Of a stretch of 64,000 nucleotides of DNA, positions 47,501 through 58,400 are shown piece by piece (position 1 is the stretch's first letter; every line of letters starts with the position of its first letter). The notes below the pieces were generated by a model. The model was not told the origin of the DNA. It did no database searches and saw only the letters and a list, made by a program, of their open reading frames with translations. The position numbers and the translations under genes are program-made. This stretch comes from Salminus brasiliensis (lineage: Eukaryota > Chordata > Actinopteri > Characiformes > Bryconidae), in assembly GCF_030463535.1 (NCBI RefSeq), contig NC_132880.1, forward strand, positions 35,265,842 to 35,329,841. The letters are read 5' to 3'.

Positions 47501-48150
47501 CAGAAATGATACTTTAACAGCCTGGAACAAAGATTTATCTGGTAGCCGAGCCCATTACAGTGTTCATTATTAGCCCATCACCTACTCTTTGAAGGGTCGA
47601 TACTGTGGAAACTCCCTTTTTGCTCACTTTGCTCACTTACTTTTTTAATAATACAGTTTGATGTGCTACATAATCACTGTTACAGTTATCAAAAGTACTG
47701 AACAAAATTCGGAATACAGTGGTGTCTGGATTCTATACATTTTCTGATACAGCAAAAAGAAGAAGGCTAAAAATGTACCTTATGTTAATGTTTCGAATGT
47801 TTTTAATGCAAGCCATACTACAATGATACAACTCAACATGCTGTGATACAATACGCTGAGTGCAAGCTATGACCACAAAAACCCACACTGACATACTTCT
47901 GCTTATCACACATCGCATTTAATAATGCTGCACCTTTACATGGAAGAGTGTTTCCGCACAGACTGCTTTCTAAATTAGACAAAATACAAGGCAGGCGATC
48001 AACCAATCAGAACACAGGTACTTTACATATAGGCACAGCATAAATACCAAGTAACAAGAACAGCCTGCTGAATTCTAAGGGATAAGGACCCATGATTTTT
48101 AGCTTATCAAAACGAAATCAGGTAAAATAAGATATTTTAACATCATTTTT
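44521..48150. other. Noncoding interval with several complex islands
   Basis: No gene is supported. The 45560-45900 stretch repeats TTAGCTTTTAGCC words several times, with a triplicated TTCCATA. The stretches 46200-46560, 46800-46950 and 47100-47600 are repeat-poor and could hold regulatory elements of trib1, whose promoter is 1.5-3 kb downstream. Confidence 0.3.
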
Positions 48151-48154
48151 GAAG

Positions 48155-48418
48155 TAACACCTCATCTAACTCATCGGGTTGTGGGTTCGATTCCCGGGCT
48201 CGGCAGGCTGCCACTGTTGGGCCCTTGAGCAAGGCCCTTTACCCTCTCTGCTCCCCGGGTGCTGGAGCTGGCTACCCACCACTCTGGGTGTGTGTGTACT
48301 CACTGCCCCTAGTTCACTAGTGTGTGTGTGTTTGTGCAATACCACAGATGGGTTAAATGCGGATTACACATTTTGCTGTACAGTGACAAATACGTGCACC
48401 TTACCTTACCTTAGCTAA
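48155..48418 (+). mobile_element. tRNA-derived SINE
   Basis: Box B GGTTCGATTCCC near 48184 is followed by TTGGGCCCTTGAGCAAGGCC, GGGTGCTGGAGCTGGCTACC and a (CTTAC)n-like tail. The head lacks a good box A and cloverleaf, so this is a SINE, not a tRNA gene. Confidence 0.7.
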
Positions 48419-49099
48419 TTACTAAAGGCCTTGGTAAAATGGATTAGGCGTATTAGTACAGGGAATTATTGTGGGCATGCATGGATCTCCAACACAGGAG
48501 ACGAGAACCCCTGATTTAAGCCATGCAAACCATCTCAACCACGTTAACCACTTGGCCTACAAAAGGCCCTCACCACTCCCCAGCCTTTCCGCGCAGAGCA
48601 GAGATGAGTCACATGAACAAACACGCATCGCTTAAACATTCCTCTAACGTCCACCATTGCTGCACTTTCCTTTTAAAGCAGAGGTATTGTAAGCAGGCAG
48701 GAAAGCCCTTGAAATCGTGGAAAACGTCTTACAGAACATAGAGGCAATGTCATTTCTCAATTAATGATGGATTAACAGAGAGGAAAACAGCAGCAGAGCA
48801 GCGCTGCGTTTTGAAATAAACTAGGTTAATCATTGCCCCGGTGCCACACTTGTTTCCACGAGGAAGAAATGCGGAGCAGGTTGTATGAACGCAGGCTTTA
48901 ATGCTCCCCAGTCAGAAATAGGGCATGTGCAGGACCACCAGCGAGCTGAATGGATTTCATTCTGCTTTTCAAAATCTGTAATTATTATCTGACTAGCAAA
49001 ACAAAAACTTAGCAAACTGAAACTGGATTCTGACATTCAATGCGAATTTGCTACGTGTGGCTGATTGCTCAATCAAGCTGTGCAAATGTGACATGGGAA

Positions 49100-49738
49100 A
49101 AGCTGAACGGCGCTGTGTGTTTTTAATACCACCCGTATTCCCCAAAGCCCCGCCCCCTGCTTCTTATTATAGGCTGATAGCGTCCAGCCTCTTTCTCTGG
49201 AAAGCGCTAGTGATCAGGTCTACGTGTGAGTGTGGACCACTAGCCAATCCTAGCGCAGGAGGAGGACGCTGCAAACCAATCCAGTTGCTAGGTGGGCGGG
49301 GCATGCCGCAATACGGGTGGGTTCGAAAAATAATAACGCCGCTCGAAGCGGGCGGAGTTCCAGCTGTCGTCGTGTGCGAGAGCTTCAACATCGCACAGCC
49401 TTTTTTTACCAAGCGGCGTCGGAGGGGTTTTGGGAGGTCGTTTCTGTTTGTATTTTGTTTCCTGGGATGTGGCGCGTGCACCCGGTGCTTCAGCTGTCCG
49501 TTCACACACACACCACTTTCTGACCGACTGATGGACAGCCCGCGCTGAAACGACTGAAAGCAGCTCGTTTGGCAGCTTGACTTCACGAGCGCTACCCTTC
49601 AATGACAAAAGTTAACCGCGCGCTCTCTGCAGGAATATGACTGTCTAAAGTCGTGAATGTGACACCACGGGCTACCCCTCATCCCAAGGACTGACACCCC
49701 CATTTACCCCCTTCACCCCCTTGTCACTCTGTTCCACC
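49100..49738 (+). promoter_or_regulatory. trib1: CpG-rich promoter and 5' leader of trib1
   Basis: GC and CpG content rise sharply from about 49130 to 50070. The region has GC boxes at 49147-49157 and 49291-49301 and CCAAT boxes at 49244-49248 and 49276-49280, with no strong TATA box. This fits a CpG-island promoter. The exact transcription start is not visible. Downstream, the leader has several short upstream ORFs (49531-49662). Confidence 0.6.
49531..49662 (+). promoter_or_regulatory. trib1: Cluster of short upstream ORFs in the trib1 leader
   Basis: Four short ORFs precede the main ATG: 49531-49548 (MDSPR), 49602-49640 (12 codons), 49637-49648 (MTV, overlapping the previous stop), and 49657-49662, an ATG followed at once by TGA. 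If transcription starts upstream of them they could limit translation of trib1. Confidence 0.5.
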
Positions 49739-50065
49739 ATGGTCGTGCACGGCTGCAGCGGCACCACCAGCAGCAACAGCCCGGCGCCGACCTGCACCCG
49801 CGCGGGCAGGCGCACGCACAAGCGCCTGGACAGCGACGAGCCGGTGGCTAAGTGTCCTAGGCTGAGACTGAGCGAGTCCTCTGCGGGCGACCACGCTGTC
49901 CTGGTCCCCTCTCCGGGTTGCCCTACGAGCGGAGGGCCCCCGAGGTCACCTCCTGCCCCCCAGGGTCCGTCTCGGATCGGCCGCTTTCTGCTACTGCCCC
50001 TGGCCGAGCGGTCAGGGCTCCATAGCACTCTGGACACGGTCACTGGAGAGGAGCTGCTGTGCAAG
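49739..50065 (+). CDS. trib1: trib1 exon 1 (N-terminus to beta-3 lysine)
   Basis: This exon has 109 codons and ends TGC AAG before GTGAGG. It encodes a Ser/Pro-rich, low-complexity N-terminal extension, a basic cluster ([10 protein letters not shown]) that could help nuclear import, and the first strands of the pseudokinase fold. Exon 1 ends exactly after the Lys equivalent to the ATP-binding lysine of true kinases. Confidence 0.9.
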
Positions 50066-53000
50066 GTGAGGGGGTCTTTTTACGCATCTTTTACTGCTCC
50101 AGGCCAGCAGTGAATGGCTCAAACCTCAGCATCACGGTAATGAAGTGTTAGAGTCTAGTGGTCTTGTTGTGGCTATTGTAGATCAGGTATCTACATATAT
50201 AGTGTATGTATGGCTTTCTAGGTTTAAAATGGGCCACTCATTTTACAGTGTAGTGTGAGTTACAAACCAATGCTCCACACTAGGTGTGGGCAATATGGCA
50301 AAAATACTGTATCATGATACCTAAAGTATCGGATTGTAGCTGTCGGATAAGAAACCTTACATCTCCCAAATGACAACTTTACAGGAGAAGGGAAAATCCA
50401 CCTTAACGTTGAATGGAAGTTAATGTAATTCCCAGTCAGTTTGGAGCATCTCTATTGGTCTATTCATCATGACATTTTGACACGATGTAAAAAACAACTA
50501 CTAACAACTACAAACTAATTATGCTATTTGTAAATTAAGCACACAGTTGTTCAGGGAGCTTTAGTACTGTCAGTAACCACACTGTGCTCACATTAGCTTT
50601 TAGTTTCACGCAAAACACAATTTAGCACCGTAGCATTTTGTTGAAACGACTGGTCAGATTTTTCTTAGTTCAGCAGTATTGCTTTGCCAACCATTATAAA
50701 ACGGGCTTCACAGTACAGTTCCGTTTTCTTTTTTCAGATCCGGGATCTACTTAATGGTTTGTAACATACAGGATATATGGTAGAGCAAATGCACTCTAGG
50801 TGTAATCTATGGCCACTGACTCACAGCATTGCACTGTTTTGACATAAGCACTAGGCCACCTGTGTGCTACTCCATGCAGTTCAAACTGTTCAAACCTTAG
50901 CATTAAGCAGAGCAACAACTGGCCTGCTTCCTCTAATCTTACTAATATTACTTCGCCAAGCATTAAAAGCAGCCACTTACTGCATAACAAGGTCTATTTT
51001 AGACCTAGAAGCCACACATGCAACCTATATAGGCTGCTGCAGATCCTGGAGATGTGTAATTACCACTAAATGTGAGACTTCACACCTTCCAGTGTGTCGA
51101 TAGGAGTTATTTGCATGCGTCAGCCATGGAGAGCTGAAAAAGAAGAAAATATTTCAGGCAAACCATGGCAGGCGTTGTGCACAAACAGAAATAGACATTG
51201 TGCCTTACACTATAAATGGAGAAGTAGGGTCAGGCTGATTAAACAGCCATCAGTCATTGATCCCCGCTTGCTGATGAGCACTGTGGTGCAGGCTGACAGG
51301 CAACATGAATGAGGCAAAGCCTGGTCTTCAACAATAAGCTGGATCCATCTGACAGTGCAAACGTTTAGTCTCCATTTCTGTTCGCCTCAGATGGGGTTTT
51401 TCTTGCATGATCTGTGCTGATTAAGAGCCTATATTAAGTTCCAGTTCGGCTGAACGTCCATGCTTGGAAACACTATCCATTAATGGAAACAGAGAAATAA
51501 TCTAATCTGCTACAGCTGTAGCGTATGGTTACCTCAGACCGTCATGCATGTGCATTTCCCTTTTCTTAGAAGATGTGTTGGCTGAAAATGCACTTATTAT
51601 AAGAGCTCAAAGGAAGCAGTTTCAGCATCTGCGCATTGGCTCCCATTATAAGTATAAATGTTTTGAGGGTGCAGGTTTTCTGGTATTTTCTAAAACGTAC
51701 AGCACATCAAAATGGACCCTGTGCTGCACATTCAGCAGACAGACATTAAGTTGAAAGATGCCAGAGTGTTGCTTAAAGCAGTGGTTTGTGGAGCCAACAT
51801 TCATTTTCAGTTTATTGCTGTTTATTTTGGCATGTGGTGTTGTTTTCGTGACTCTGCTACCATAGCAAATAAAAGCAATGTGATGTTGTAACCTACAGGT
51901 GTTTGATATGGGACAATACCAAGAGAAGATCAGGGCCTACAGCGTGCTGCCAAGACACAGGAACATCGCCCAAATCAAAGACATTGTCCTTGGGGAACGG
52001 AAGGCCTATGTGTTTCAGGAGAAGGACTATGGTGACATGCACACCTTCTTGAAGAGCTGCAAGCGCGTGCCCGAGGATCAGGCCTCCAAGCTTTTCTATC
52101 AGGTGGCTTCGGCGGTCACCCACTGCCACCAGGCTGGCATAGTGCTGGGGGACCTCAAGCTTCGCAAGTTTGTGTTCTATGATGAAAAGAGGTGAGGATG
52201 GTTGCAAGCTTAAGAAGCAGTGTGTATGTGTGTGTGTGTGTTGTTATTGTACTACTATCTATGTGAGGACAACGATAGCAATCACAATGATAGGACAACA
52301 TGAGGCTTCGTCTTAGGATACAGAGGTTACGGCTAGTGACAGCTCAAGGGTAAGATTATGGATAAGATTAGTGTTGGGATGGTCAAATTTTAGGTTGGGC
52401 TTAATAGGGTTAATATTAGGGCCAGTAGGGTTACGGTTAAGGTTAGGTTTAGGTGTAGGTGTGTCTGGGACATAGGTATGACCCTACCTTCTGACATAGT
52501 GTAGCGAACAAACCTGTGTTGGGCTAGGTGGTGCAGGTGGGGTCTGTTAGGTGCAGGAAAGTCTGTGGTCAGGGCTGCAGGCTGTAGTACTCTCAGCAAC
52601 GAGAGAGAGAGGTAGGCGAGCGTAAGTTCTGGTTTCGCTCAGTTCTCACTTCCTTTCGCCTTTGTGATACACCACAGGTGCTTCTGCAGAGCCTTTCAGC
52701 AGATGGATCCCTATAGCACTAACTCATGTTTCTGCAGAAGAGGAAGTACAGAATAAATCAGAACTGTGTCTGTTCATGTTTCATTAGAGAATAGCTTGGA
52801 GATTGTCCTAAATTTCCTGTTTTACAATGCAGAACACTCAAGAAGTGGCCTGTCTGTTCCGGTGTAGTTTTTCCAAGCCTTTTTTCCCCAGTAACCAGCT
52901 TTAATGCTGTAATACTAATGTCCTCTGATCTAATGTGCTCCCTACTTTATACAGTAGTGCTTAAGCGCATCGTGCCTTTTCTACACCCGTTCTCTCTACA

Positions 53001-55677
53001 TTAAGCCCGTGCCCTGTGGCAGGCAGAACGGAATGGGTGCGCGTCTCCGTTCAGGAGAGCAGATACATTTGTCATTTCTGGGGCAACATTTTCAAGAGCG
53101 ACCTTTGGGCAGTGGTGCAGTGTGAGCGAATAGAAATGGACAGGCATGTGCAAGAGGCCAGAGTCACCCGGCTCTCGTAGCGGTGCGGGTGCAGCAGGAT
53201 GAGTCATAGCATTGCAAAGGGTGGGTGGGTGGGTGGATTGGGGAGGGTGGACTCGCCGCTCTGGATCCTCAACCTGCAGGCTCTCCATTCCTCGGCCAAA
53301 GGCAGAGAGAAGCCACAGAGAGCAGCAGAACTGGCTGCTGACATTGCGACACCCTGCTGCCAGCTTTACCCATCCGACCTGTCTAACCCAGACCATGTCA
53401 TAACCTGGGTATGCTGACATTTGGGCAGAGATGCGGGTCAAAGCTACAGCAACGTAATCTATTTTTTTTTACTTTTGCCTTCTGTTAGGTGCTAAGCAGA
53501 ACGACAAAGCCTACAAAACGGCACAAAGAGGAATAATCTGCTTTTGTAAAGGATTACATTATTCGTCTTCAGAAGATCCTGTCACACTCGCCTTTGCCTC
53601 TAGCCTGCTTTCTCTATTATTGTTATTTGGCTTCGTCATGCACATGGAATTCTTCTTCCTACAAATGAAGATACTCAGGTGCAGCAGCAAGCAGACAGAG
53701 ATAATGGGACTGCGACGCCCATACCTCAAATAGCTTAGGTAATGATATGAAGTGACGATAAGTGATAAGCGACAGGCAGGAGAAGCCGAAACAGACTTGA
53801 GACTTGACCTCACAAACACGCACATACAGTACTGTATGCAGATGCTTTAGAGACCTAAGCACTTAACCATTTATCTCAGCAATAAGAGTGTTTATGTCTG
53901 TAAAACTAGCTAGTTTGAAAAGCAAAGCTTGGTTCTAGATTTATGGACGCCCCCAGTCAGGACATGGATGCGTTCACTTCCATCACCAGCTTCCATCACC
54001 AACTCATTTCAAATCATTAAGCACTGATTTATCAAACCAGGTTTTGGAGAATAACTATGAACAATACTAGACTGACAAGAGAGCTTTGGAGATGCTGGAG
54101 ATAAATGTGTCTCTAATAGTTGTGTTTTACTGAGCAAATAAATATTTTATCTGCTTTTAATTCAAATTTTTACAGGTGTCTAAAATGTTGCACACTACTG
54201 TGTGTAGTACATAAGGGCTGCACAATATATTGTCTGGTCATCATTATTGCGATACTGCAACTGAAAGGCTGCAAAATGAAAATCAGCCCTACCAAATCAG
54301 ATCTTTTCAGTTGTGGACTGTGAGCAGTCTGACCAGACATTTAATTCATCAGTGGCACATGTGACAGTGACAGTGATTTGGGTCATTGCTATAGGCCAAT
54401 TTTGTTATACATGTTAAAGGGCCCATATATGAAAATTAAATTTTCCATGCTTTATAAAATAATAGGGCTGGATAAAGCTTCAAGACATATCATTTTCGGG
54501 TGCGTATGCTAACTAAGCTCCAAAAACTGGAAGTTATGAATTTATTGTTTTTATGATGTCATTAAAACCAACATTACACATATCAACATGTTCAGCCTAT
54601 AGCAGTTTAGCTGGGGAAGTAAGGATCATTTAGGATCCTTAGGATCAGGGCTGCTCACTCCTGGTCCTGGAGATCTACCACCCTGAAAAGTTCAGATCCA
54701 ACACAGCTGACTCTAATGTTCAGTTGCTTCTGAAGACATTTATTATCTAAATCAGGTGTGTTAGATTCGGGGAGGAGCTCAACTCAGCAGGGTGGTAGAT
54801 CTCCAGGACCAGGATTGAGCAGCCCTGATTTATATAGATCAGTCTTAAAAGTGCAGTAACAAAAACAGTTTTAGTACATAAACCAACACGAATGTCAGGC
54901 ACAATTAAAACATAAGAAAAAAACGTAGTACTTGAACCCAACTCTTATTATTCCATTATTAATCCTGTTATTAATGCATTATTTGGTTTCTGCTTTGGGT
55001 TCTATTTTAGGGTCTGTGTAACTGGTGTTGATTACAGTACAGGACAGTAATGCAGTTATGATGGGGGAAGAACTGAATTGTTGGCCTAAGTATAGATTTT
55101 AAGGAGTTAATCCTTTAATATATTGCAAGGCATCTTTCAGTACTAATGCAATATTGTATACATAATACAATATGTACATATACAATATGTATTGATGTGA
55201 TTGGGTTCTGATGTTTTTCTGCATGTTGCCTGATTTTATACACAACACGTACACACTCACACTACCTCCTGCAATATGTAGAGAATTATAATATGTAGTG
55301 ATATTATTGGGAAATGATGTTCTTGTCTTCATCATGTAGCTCTAATATGCTCACATACACACACACACTCGCTGCCTTTGCAATATACAGTAAAGCGCAA
55401 TATTTGGTGATGTTATTGTGACATGATGTTTTGTTCACATCTTGCAGTTCTAATTTACACACAGACACATGCACACACACACTACCTTGGAATGTGTCCA
55501 CATTAAGGCTGTGAATGGGGGGGGCAGGCCGGGCTGGAGCTGTTCATGCGTCATTGATGTGACAGCCGAAGTTTTAGGGTAATTAAACCCTGGCAGATGC
55601 CGAAAGCATGGACCCAGCTGCAGCGAGCGCACTGAGGACAGAGCAGTATTAGTTCTGTACAGTCAGTTCTCTCCCTT

Positions 55678-55708
<31 letters not shown>

Positions 55709-57511
55709 TCCACACAGTGCTATGACTCATTCTCTCCACCTCTCTGGCGCTATGCTGTTGTGTCATCTGCAAACCCCTCAGACTGTGAGCCTGACAGTCA
55801 GTGATGAAACACAATACGCTCAGCTCTCGCTGAGGGGGATACCGGCACAAGGTCTGTCTGGGCGTGCTCACACACACACACACACAGATGATAAAGCCCA
55901 GCTGCTGTTAATGTCCGCAGGGATATGGTCAGTGCAGAGGAGGATTGAGTCCTACTGGAAATCGGGCTAAACATAGCTAAGTGTTGATGAGAGTGTGAGC
56001 GAGGGAAGAAGAGTGAGGGAGATTTACTTTGTGTATGTGGGTGCTGTGGAAACCACTGTGCGTGGCTTTGTTTAAAACAAAGCCATAATTACACTCGGCT
56101 CTGCCTTCCTCTTCTTCTGCTGCTCGCTGCGCTCTGTCTGCTGGAGGAATCCTCTGTTCCAGGACAATCAGAGTCTTAGCTTCTTCCATAAAAGATTCGA
56201 CCAGTTGTGACCAAAGTAATAAATACACTGTTTAGTATCGTTTAACAGAAACACAGAGCTGCTTAACAGAGTGCATTAGGCTAGAGTAAAAAGTAAGCAA
56301 CCTATTCAGTAGGGCTGTAAGACAATAATTATATATCGGAGTATCTTATGTTTTGCAATATAGTATCGATTATAGTAATAATGAATAGTTTAGATGCAAA
56401 GATTCGTCACAGATAGTGGTAGAGTTTATGCATATGTTTGTGTGTTTTTTAATACCATGACAGTTTTGCTAAAATTTGATTTAAAAAATGCAGTTTATTA
56501 CAGTATATTAAATCGTAAGCCCCGTATCGCGATACATATTACATCACCATGTTTCTGCCAATGCACAGCCCTGCTATTCAGCAGTCTGAGAACCTGCATA
56601 TCTGTCAGTATTACATTTTAGTGTTTTCCTGTTCCAAGAGCTTGATAATGAGTTAATTTGCATATTTAAAAAGGTATATATATAGGCCTATAGGTTCTTT
56701 AACAATTTAAAGGTTCTTTACACTTACATCTCTTTACCAAAATGGTTCTTTATGCAGCCAAAAAAAAATTCTATCACATCAGTCAAAGAAACCTTCTAGC
56801 ACCCTTATTTTAGGTATGTATGTCCAAATGTTTGTACACCTTTTCATTCTTATGGGTTTTTGTTTTCCTGAAAACATGTCTGTGTCTGAAAACATTTGGA
56901 CATACAAGTATGTTATATCAGTGGGAATGTGTAAGTCAGGGCAATGTGTTTTAATTTTTGCAACAACAATGGTAATACATATTGTATATCATGAAAATGA
57001 CGTACAGTATTGTAATGATAAACGTTTTTGTCCACTATTGTTTAGGACTCATTTAAAGCTGGAGGGTCTGGAAGACTGTCGTATTCTGACCGATGAGGAC
57101 GACTCAGTGTCAGACACTCATGGATGCCCGGCGTATGTCAGCCCGGAGATCCTCAGCGGTGGAGGAAGCTACTCGGGGAAGCAGGCGGACGCCTGGAGTC
57201 TGGGGGTCATGCTGTACACCATGGTCGTGGGCCGCTACCCATTCCATGACCCGGACCCTGCCACTCTGTTCTCTAAAATCAGACGGGGCGTGTTCTGCCT
57301 ACCAGAGGGCCTGTCGCTGCGGGCCCGTTGCCTCATACGCAGCCTCCTCCGGAGAGAGCCCTCAGAGAGACTGACCGCCGCTGAGGTGCTCATCCACCCG
57401 TGGTTCCACAGTAGCATGAGGGACATGGATGGCCCAGAGCAGGATGTGAGCTCCCAGGAGCAGACGGTACCTCAGGTCAAAGTGGAGCTGGATGACCAAC
57501 TCTTCTGCTGA
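49739..57511 (+). CDS. trib1: trib1, tribbles pseudokinase (three coding exons, 361 aa)
   Basis: Tribbles proteins are scaffolds: the pseudokinase domain holds substrates such as C/EBP-alpha, and the C-terminal tail recruits the COP1 ubiquitin ligase and MEK. Exons are 49739-50065, 51899-52191 and 57046-57511, all with GT-AG introns. The ATG at 49739 has a strong Kozak context (CCACCATGG). Seen in order: a proline-rich N-terminus with [29 protein letters not shown], the beta-3 Lys (K109), the altered catalytic loop [14 protein letters not shown] (190-203; LGD in place of HRD), LEGLED (212-217; GLE in place of DFG), HPWF (324-327) and EQTVP (345-349), a COP1-type motif. LGD, the N-terminal match and the final FC favour trib1 over trib2/trib3. 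Some residues ([14 protein letters not shown]) recall trib3, so a diverged paralogue is possible. Confidence 0.85.
50066..51898 (+). other. trib1: trib1 intron 1
   Basis: This intron is 1.83 kb with GTGAGG and TACAG ends. It holds a weak hAT-like repeat at 50285-50350 (GTGTGGGCAATATGGC ... ATCATGATAC) and no other gene. Confidence 0.75.
51899..52191 (+). CDS. trib1: trib1 exon 2 (N-lobe and catalytic-loop equivalent)
   Basis: This exon starts after CCTACAG and runs from [14 protein letters not shown] through [20 protein letters not shown] to [16 protein letters not shown]. The last codon (Arg) is split AG|G over the intron. Phase 0 in and phase 2 out match the human TRIB1 layout. Confidence 0.92.
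52370..52470 (+). repeat. Degenerate telomere-like GGTTA-rich tract
   Basis: Words such as AGGGTTAATATTAGGG, AGGGTTACGGTTAAGGTTAG and GTTTAGGTGTAGG give an irregular GGTTAN periodicity. It is common in teleosts and probably not a true telomere remnant. Confidence 0.55.
54647..54826. mobile_element. 180-bp palindromic MITE, 39-bp inverted repeats (38/39)
   Basis: The left arm from AGGGCTGCTCACTCCTGGTC and the right arm ending ACCAGGATTGAGCAGCCCT are inverted and differ at one of 39 positions. The centre has ATCAGGTGTGTTAGATTCGG. A clear target duplication is not seen. Confidence 0.8.
55147..55488. repeat. Three tandem units of about 109-123 bp
   Basis: Units start TGCAATAT at 55147, 55270 and 55379. 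Each has TGATG(T/A)(T/G)ATT-type words in the middle, then TCTAATAT- or TCTAATTT-type words and a CACACAC stretch, ending ACTACCT(C/T) or GCTGCCTT. The first unit is longer and most diverged. Confidence 0.7.
55680..55886. repeat. Two (CA)n microsatellites
   Basis: Runs at 55680-55708 and 55869-55886 lie in trib1 intron 2. Confidence 0.95.
56305..56575. mobile_element. hAT-like repeat (AGGGCTG ... CAGCCCTG)
   Basis: The outer words TAGGGCTGTAAGACAATA and AATGCACAGCCCTGCT are inverted, with ATATCG/CGATAC words inside. The type is common in fish, and related fragments are at 50285 and 54208. Confidence 0.45.
56690..56812. mobile_element. GGTTCTT-family repeat fragment
   Basis: TAGGTTCTTTAACAATTTAA and AATGGTTCTTTATGCAGCC, with CTTCTAGCACCCTTATTT, match the right half of the dispersed family. 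It lies just before a family A end (56815-56910). Confidence 0.55.
57046..57511 (+). CDS. trib1: trib1 exon 3 (C-lobe and COP1/MEK tail)
   Basis: The acceptor is TTGTTTAG. The exon encodes [71 protein letters not shown] and HPWF, then a tail with EQTVP ending DDQLFC and TGA. An in-frame open stretch upstream (from 56816) is intron read-through. Confidence 0.92.
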
Positions 57512-57884
57512 TAAAACCCCCACAAGCTCACAATCGGACCAAAACTTTTCAATGTGCCCTTTCCTTGTTCTTTTCTTTCACACTGGGCTTACGTGTGCAC
57601 TAGGGTTGTAAATCTTCATTCTATTTCTTTAGGAAACAGTTCACTGCATTGTTAAATTACACTACAATTTGATGATGAGTTCACAAATGTGACAGAGGAA
57701 ACTATCTACACATAGTGGAATTTAGATTCCACACATTTTTTTCGATTGAAAAATTCCCAGAGAATTTTGTTTGGCCAAAAAATTAACACACATCTTATTG
57801 AATCCATTAGACTTGATTATTAATACCATGGCACACTGGTACCATATTCCCCGTCAATCGTTCTAATGTTGTTAACTGGGTTTA

Positions 57885-58400
57885 TACTGTTCTAGAATAC
57901 AACTGACAAACCAAATCAATCAGGGAGAATGGAGGAGAACACTATAGAGCAGTGCAAGGGGTAGTGCTTTCTAGAACTGGTCAGGATTGGACAGAATATT
58001 CTAGAACTGTGTGAAAAGGGACGTTCATGGGGAAACACTACAACAGTGTGAATGGGGAAAACATTTTAGAACAGTGTGAATGAAAAAGAGCATTCTAGAA
58101 CAGTGTGAATGAGGAACAGCATTCTAGAACAGTGTGAATGGGGGAAAGCATTCTAGAACGGTGTGAATGAAAAAGAGCATTCTAGAACAGTGTGAATGGG
58201 GGAAAGCATTCTAGAACAGTGTGAATGAAAAAGAGCATTCTAGAACAGTGTGAATGAGGAAGAGCATTCTAGAACGGTGTGAATGAGGAAGAGCATTCTA
58301 GAACAGTGTAAATGGAAGGCATCCTAGAACAGTGTGAATAGGGAGAGAGCATTCTAGAACAGTGTAAATGGAGGGGAATTCGAAAACAGTGTGAACGGGA
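57885..58400 (+). repeat. 29-bp minisatellite with TTCTAGAA in most units
   Basis: The core unit is AGCATTCTAGAACAGTGTGA plus ATGAGGAAG-type bases. TTCTAGAA starts at 58093, 58122, 58151, 58180, 58209, 58238, 58267 and 58296, exactly 29 bp apart, then at 58352. Degenerate units run left to about 57930, with further TTCTAGAA copies near 57890, 57969 and 57999. Confidence 0.93.

Larger units (their letters stand above)
52192..57045 (+). other. trib1: trib1 intron 2
   Basis: This intron is 4.85 kb. It contains a GT run (about 52222-52240), a degenerate GGTTA-rich tract (52370-52470), a family A MITE fragment (minus strand, about 53935-54110), a palindromic MITE (54647-54826), a tandem array (55147-55488), CA microsatellites, a hAT-like repeat (56305-56575) and a GGTTCTT-family fragment (56690-56810). 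Confidence 0.75.

Noticed and set aside
48155..48418. Functional tRNA gene (box B GGTTCGATTCC)
   Set aside because: No complete cloverleaf or box A; downstream sequence is a SINE body.
49048..49548. 166-codon plus-strand frame and overlapping minus-strand frames (49167-49608) upstream of trib1
   Set aside because: They lie in the CpG-rich promoter and leader, where stop codons are rare; no domain is seen.
49721..49738. Upstream extension of trib1 from a TTG
   Set aside because: There is no ATG; the ATG at 49739 has an excellent Kozak context.
49672..50064. 130-codon minus-strand frame over trib1 exon 1
   Set aside because: It is a GC-rich shadow of the real exon.
52370..52470. Interstitial telomere from chromosome fusion
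   Set aside because: The GGTTA words are irregular, with few true TTAGGG repeats; such tracts are common background in teleosts.
53001..53441. 146-codon minus-strand frame in trib1 intron 2
   Set aside because: No recognisable motif, no splice support, and composition fits chance in a GC-richer patch.
56816..57045. N-terminal extension of trib1 exon 3
   Set aside because: It is intron read-through containing family A MITE ends; a clear acceptor is at 57044-57045 and matches the phase of exon 2.
57885..58400. CRISPR-like array (29-bp regular spacing)
   Set aside because: The whole 29-bp unit repeats without variable spacers and sits in a vertebrate gene; it is a minisatellite.
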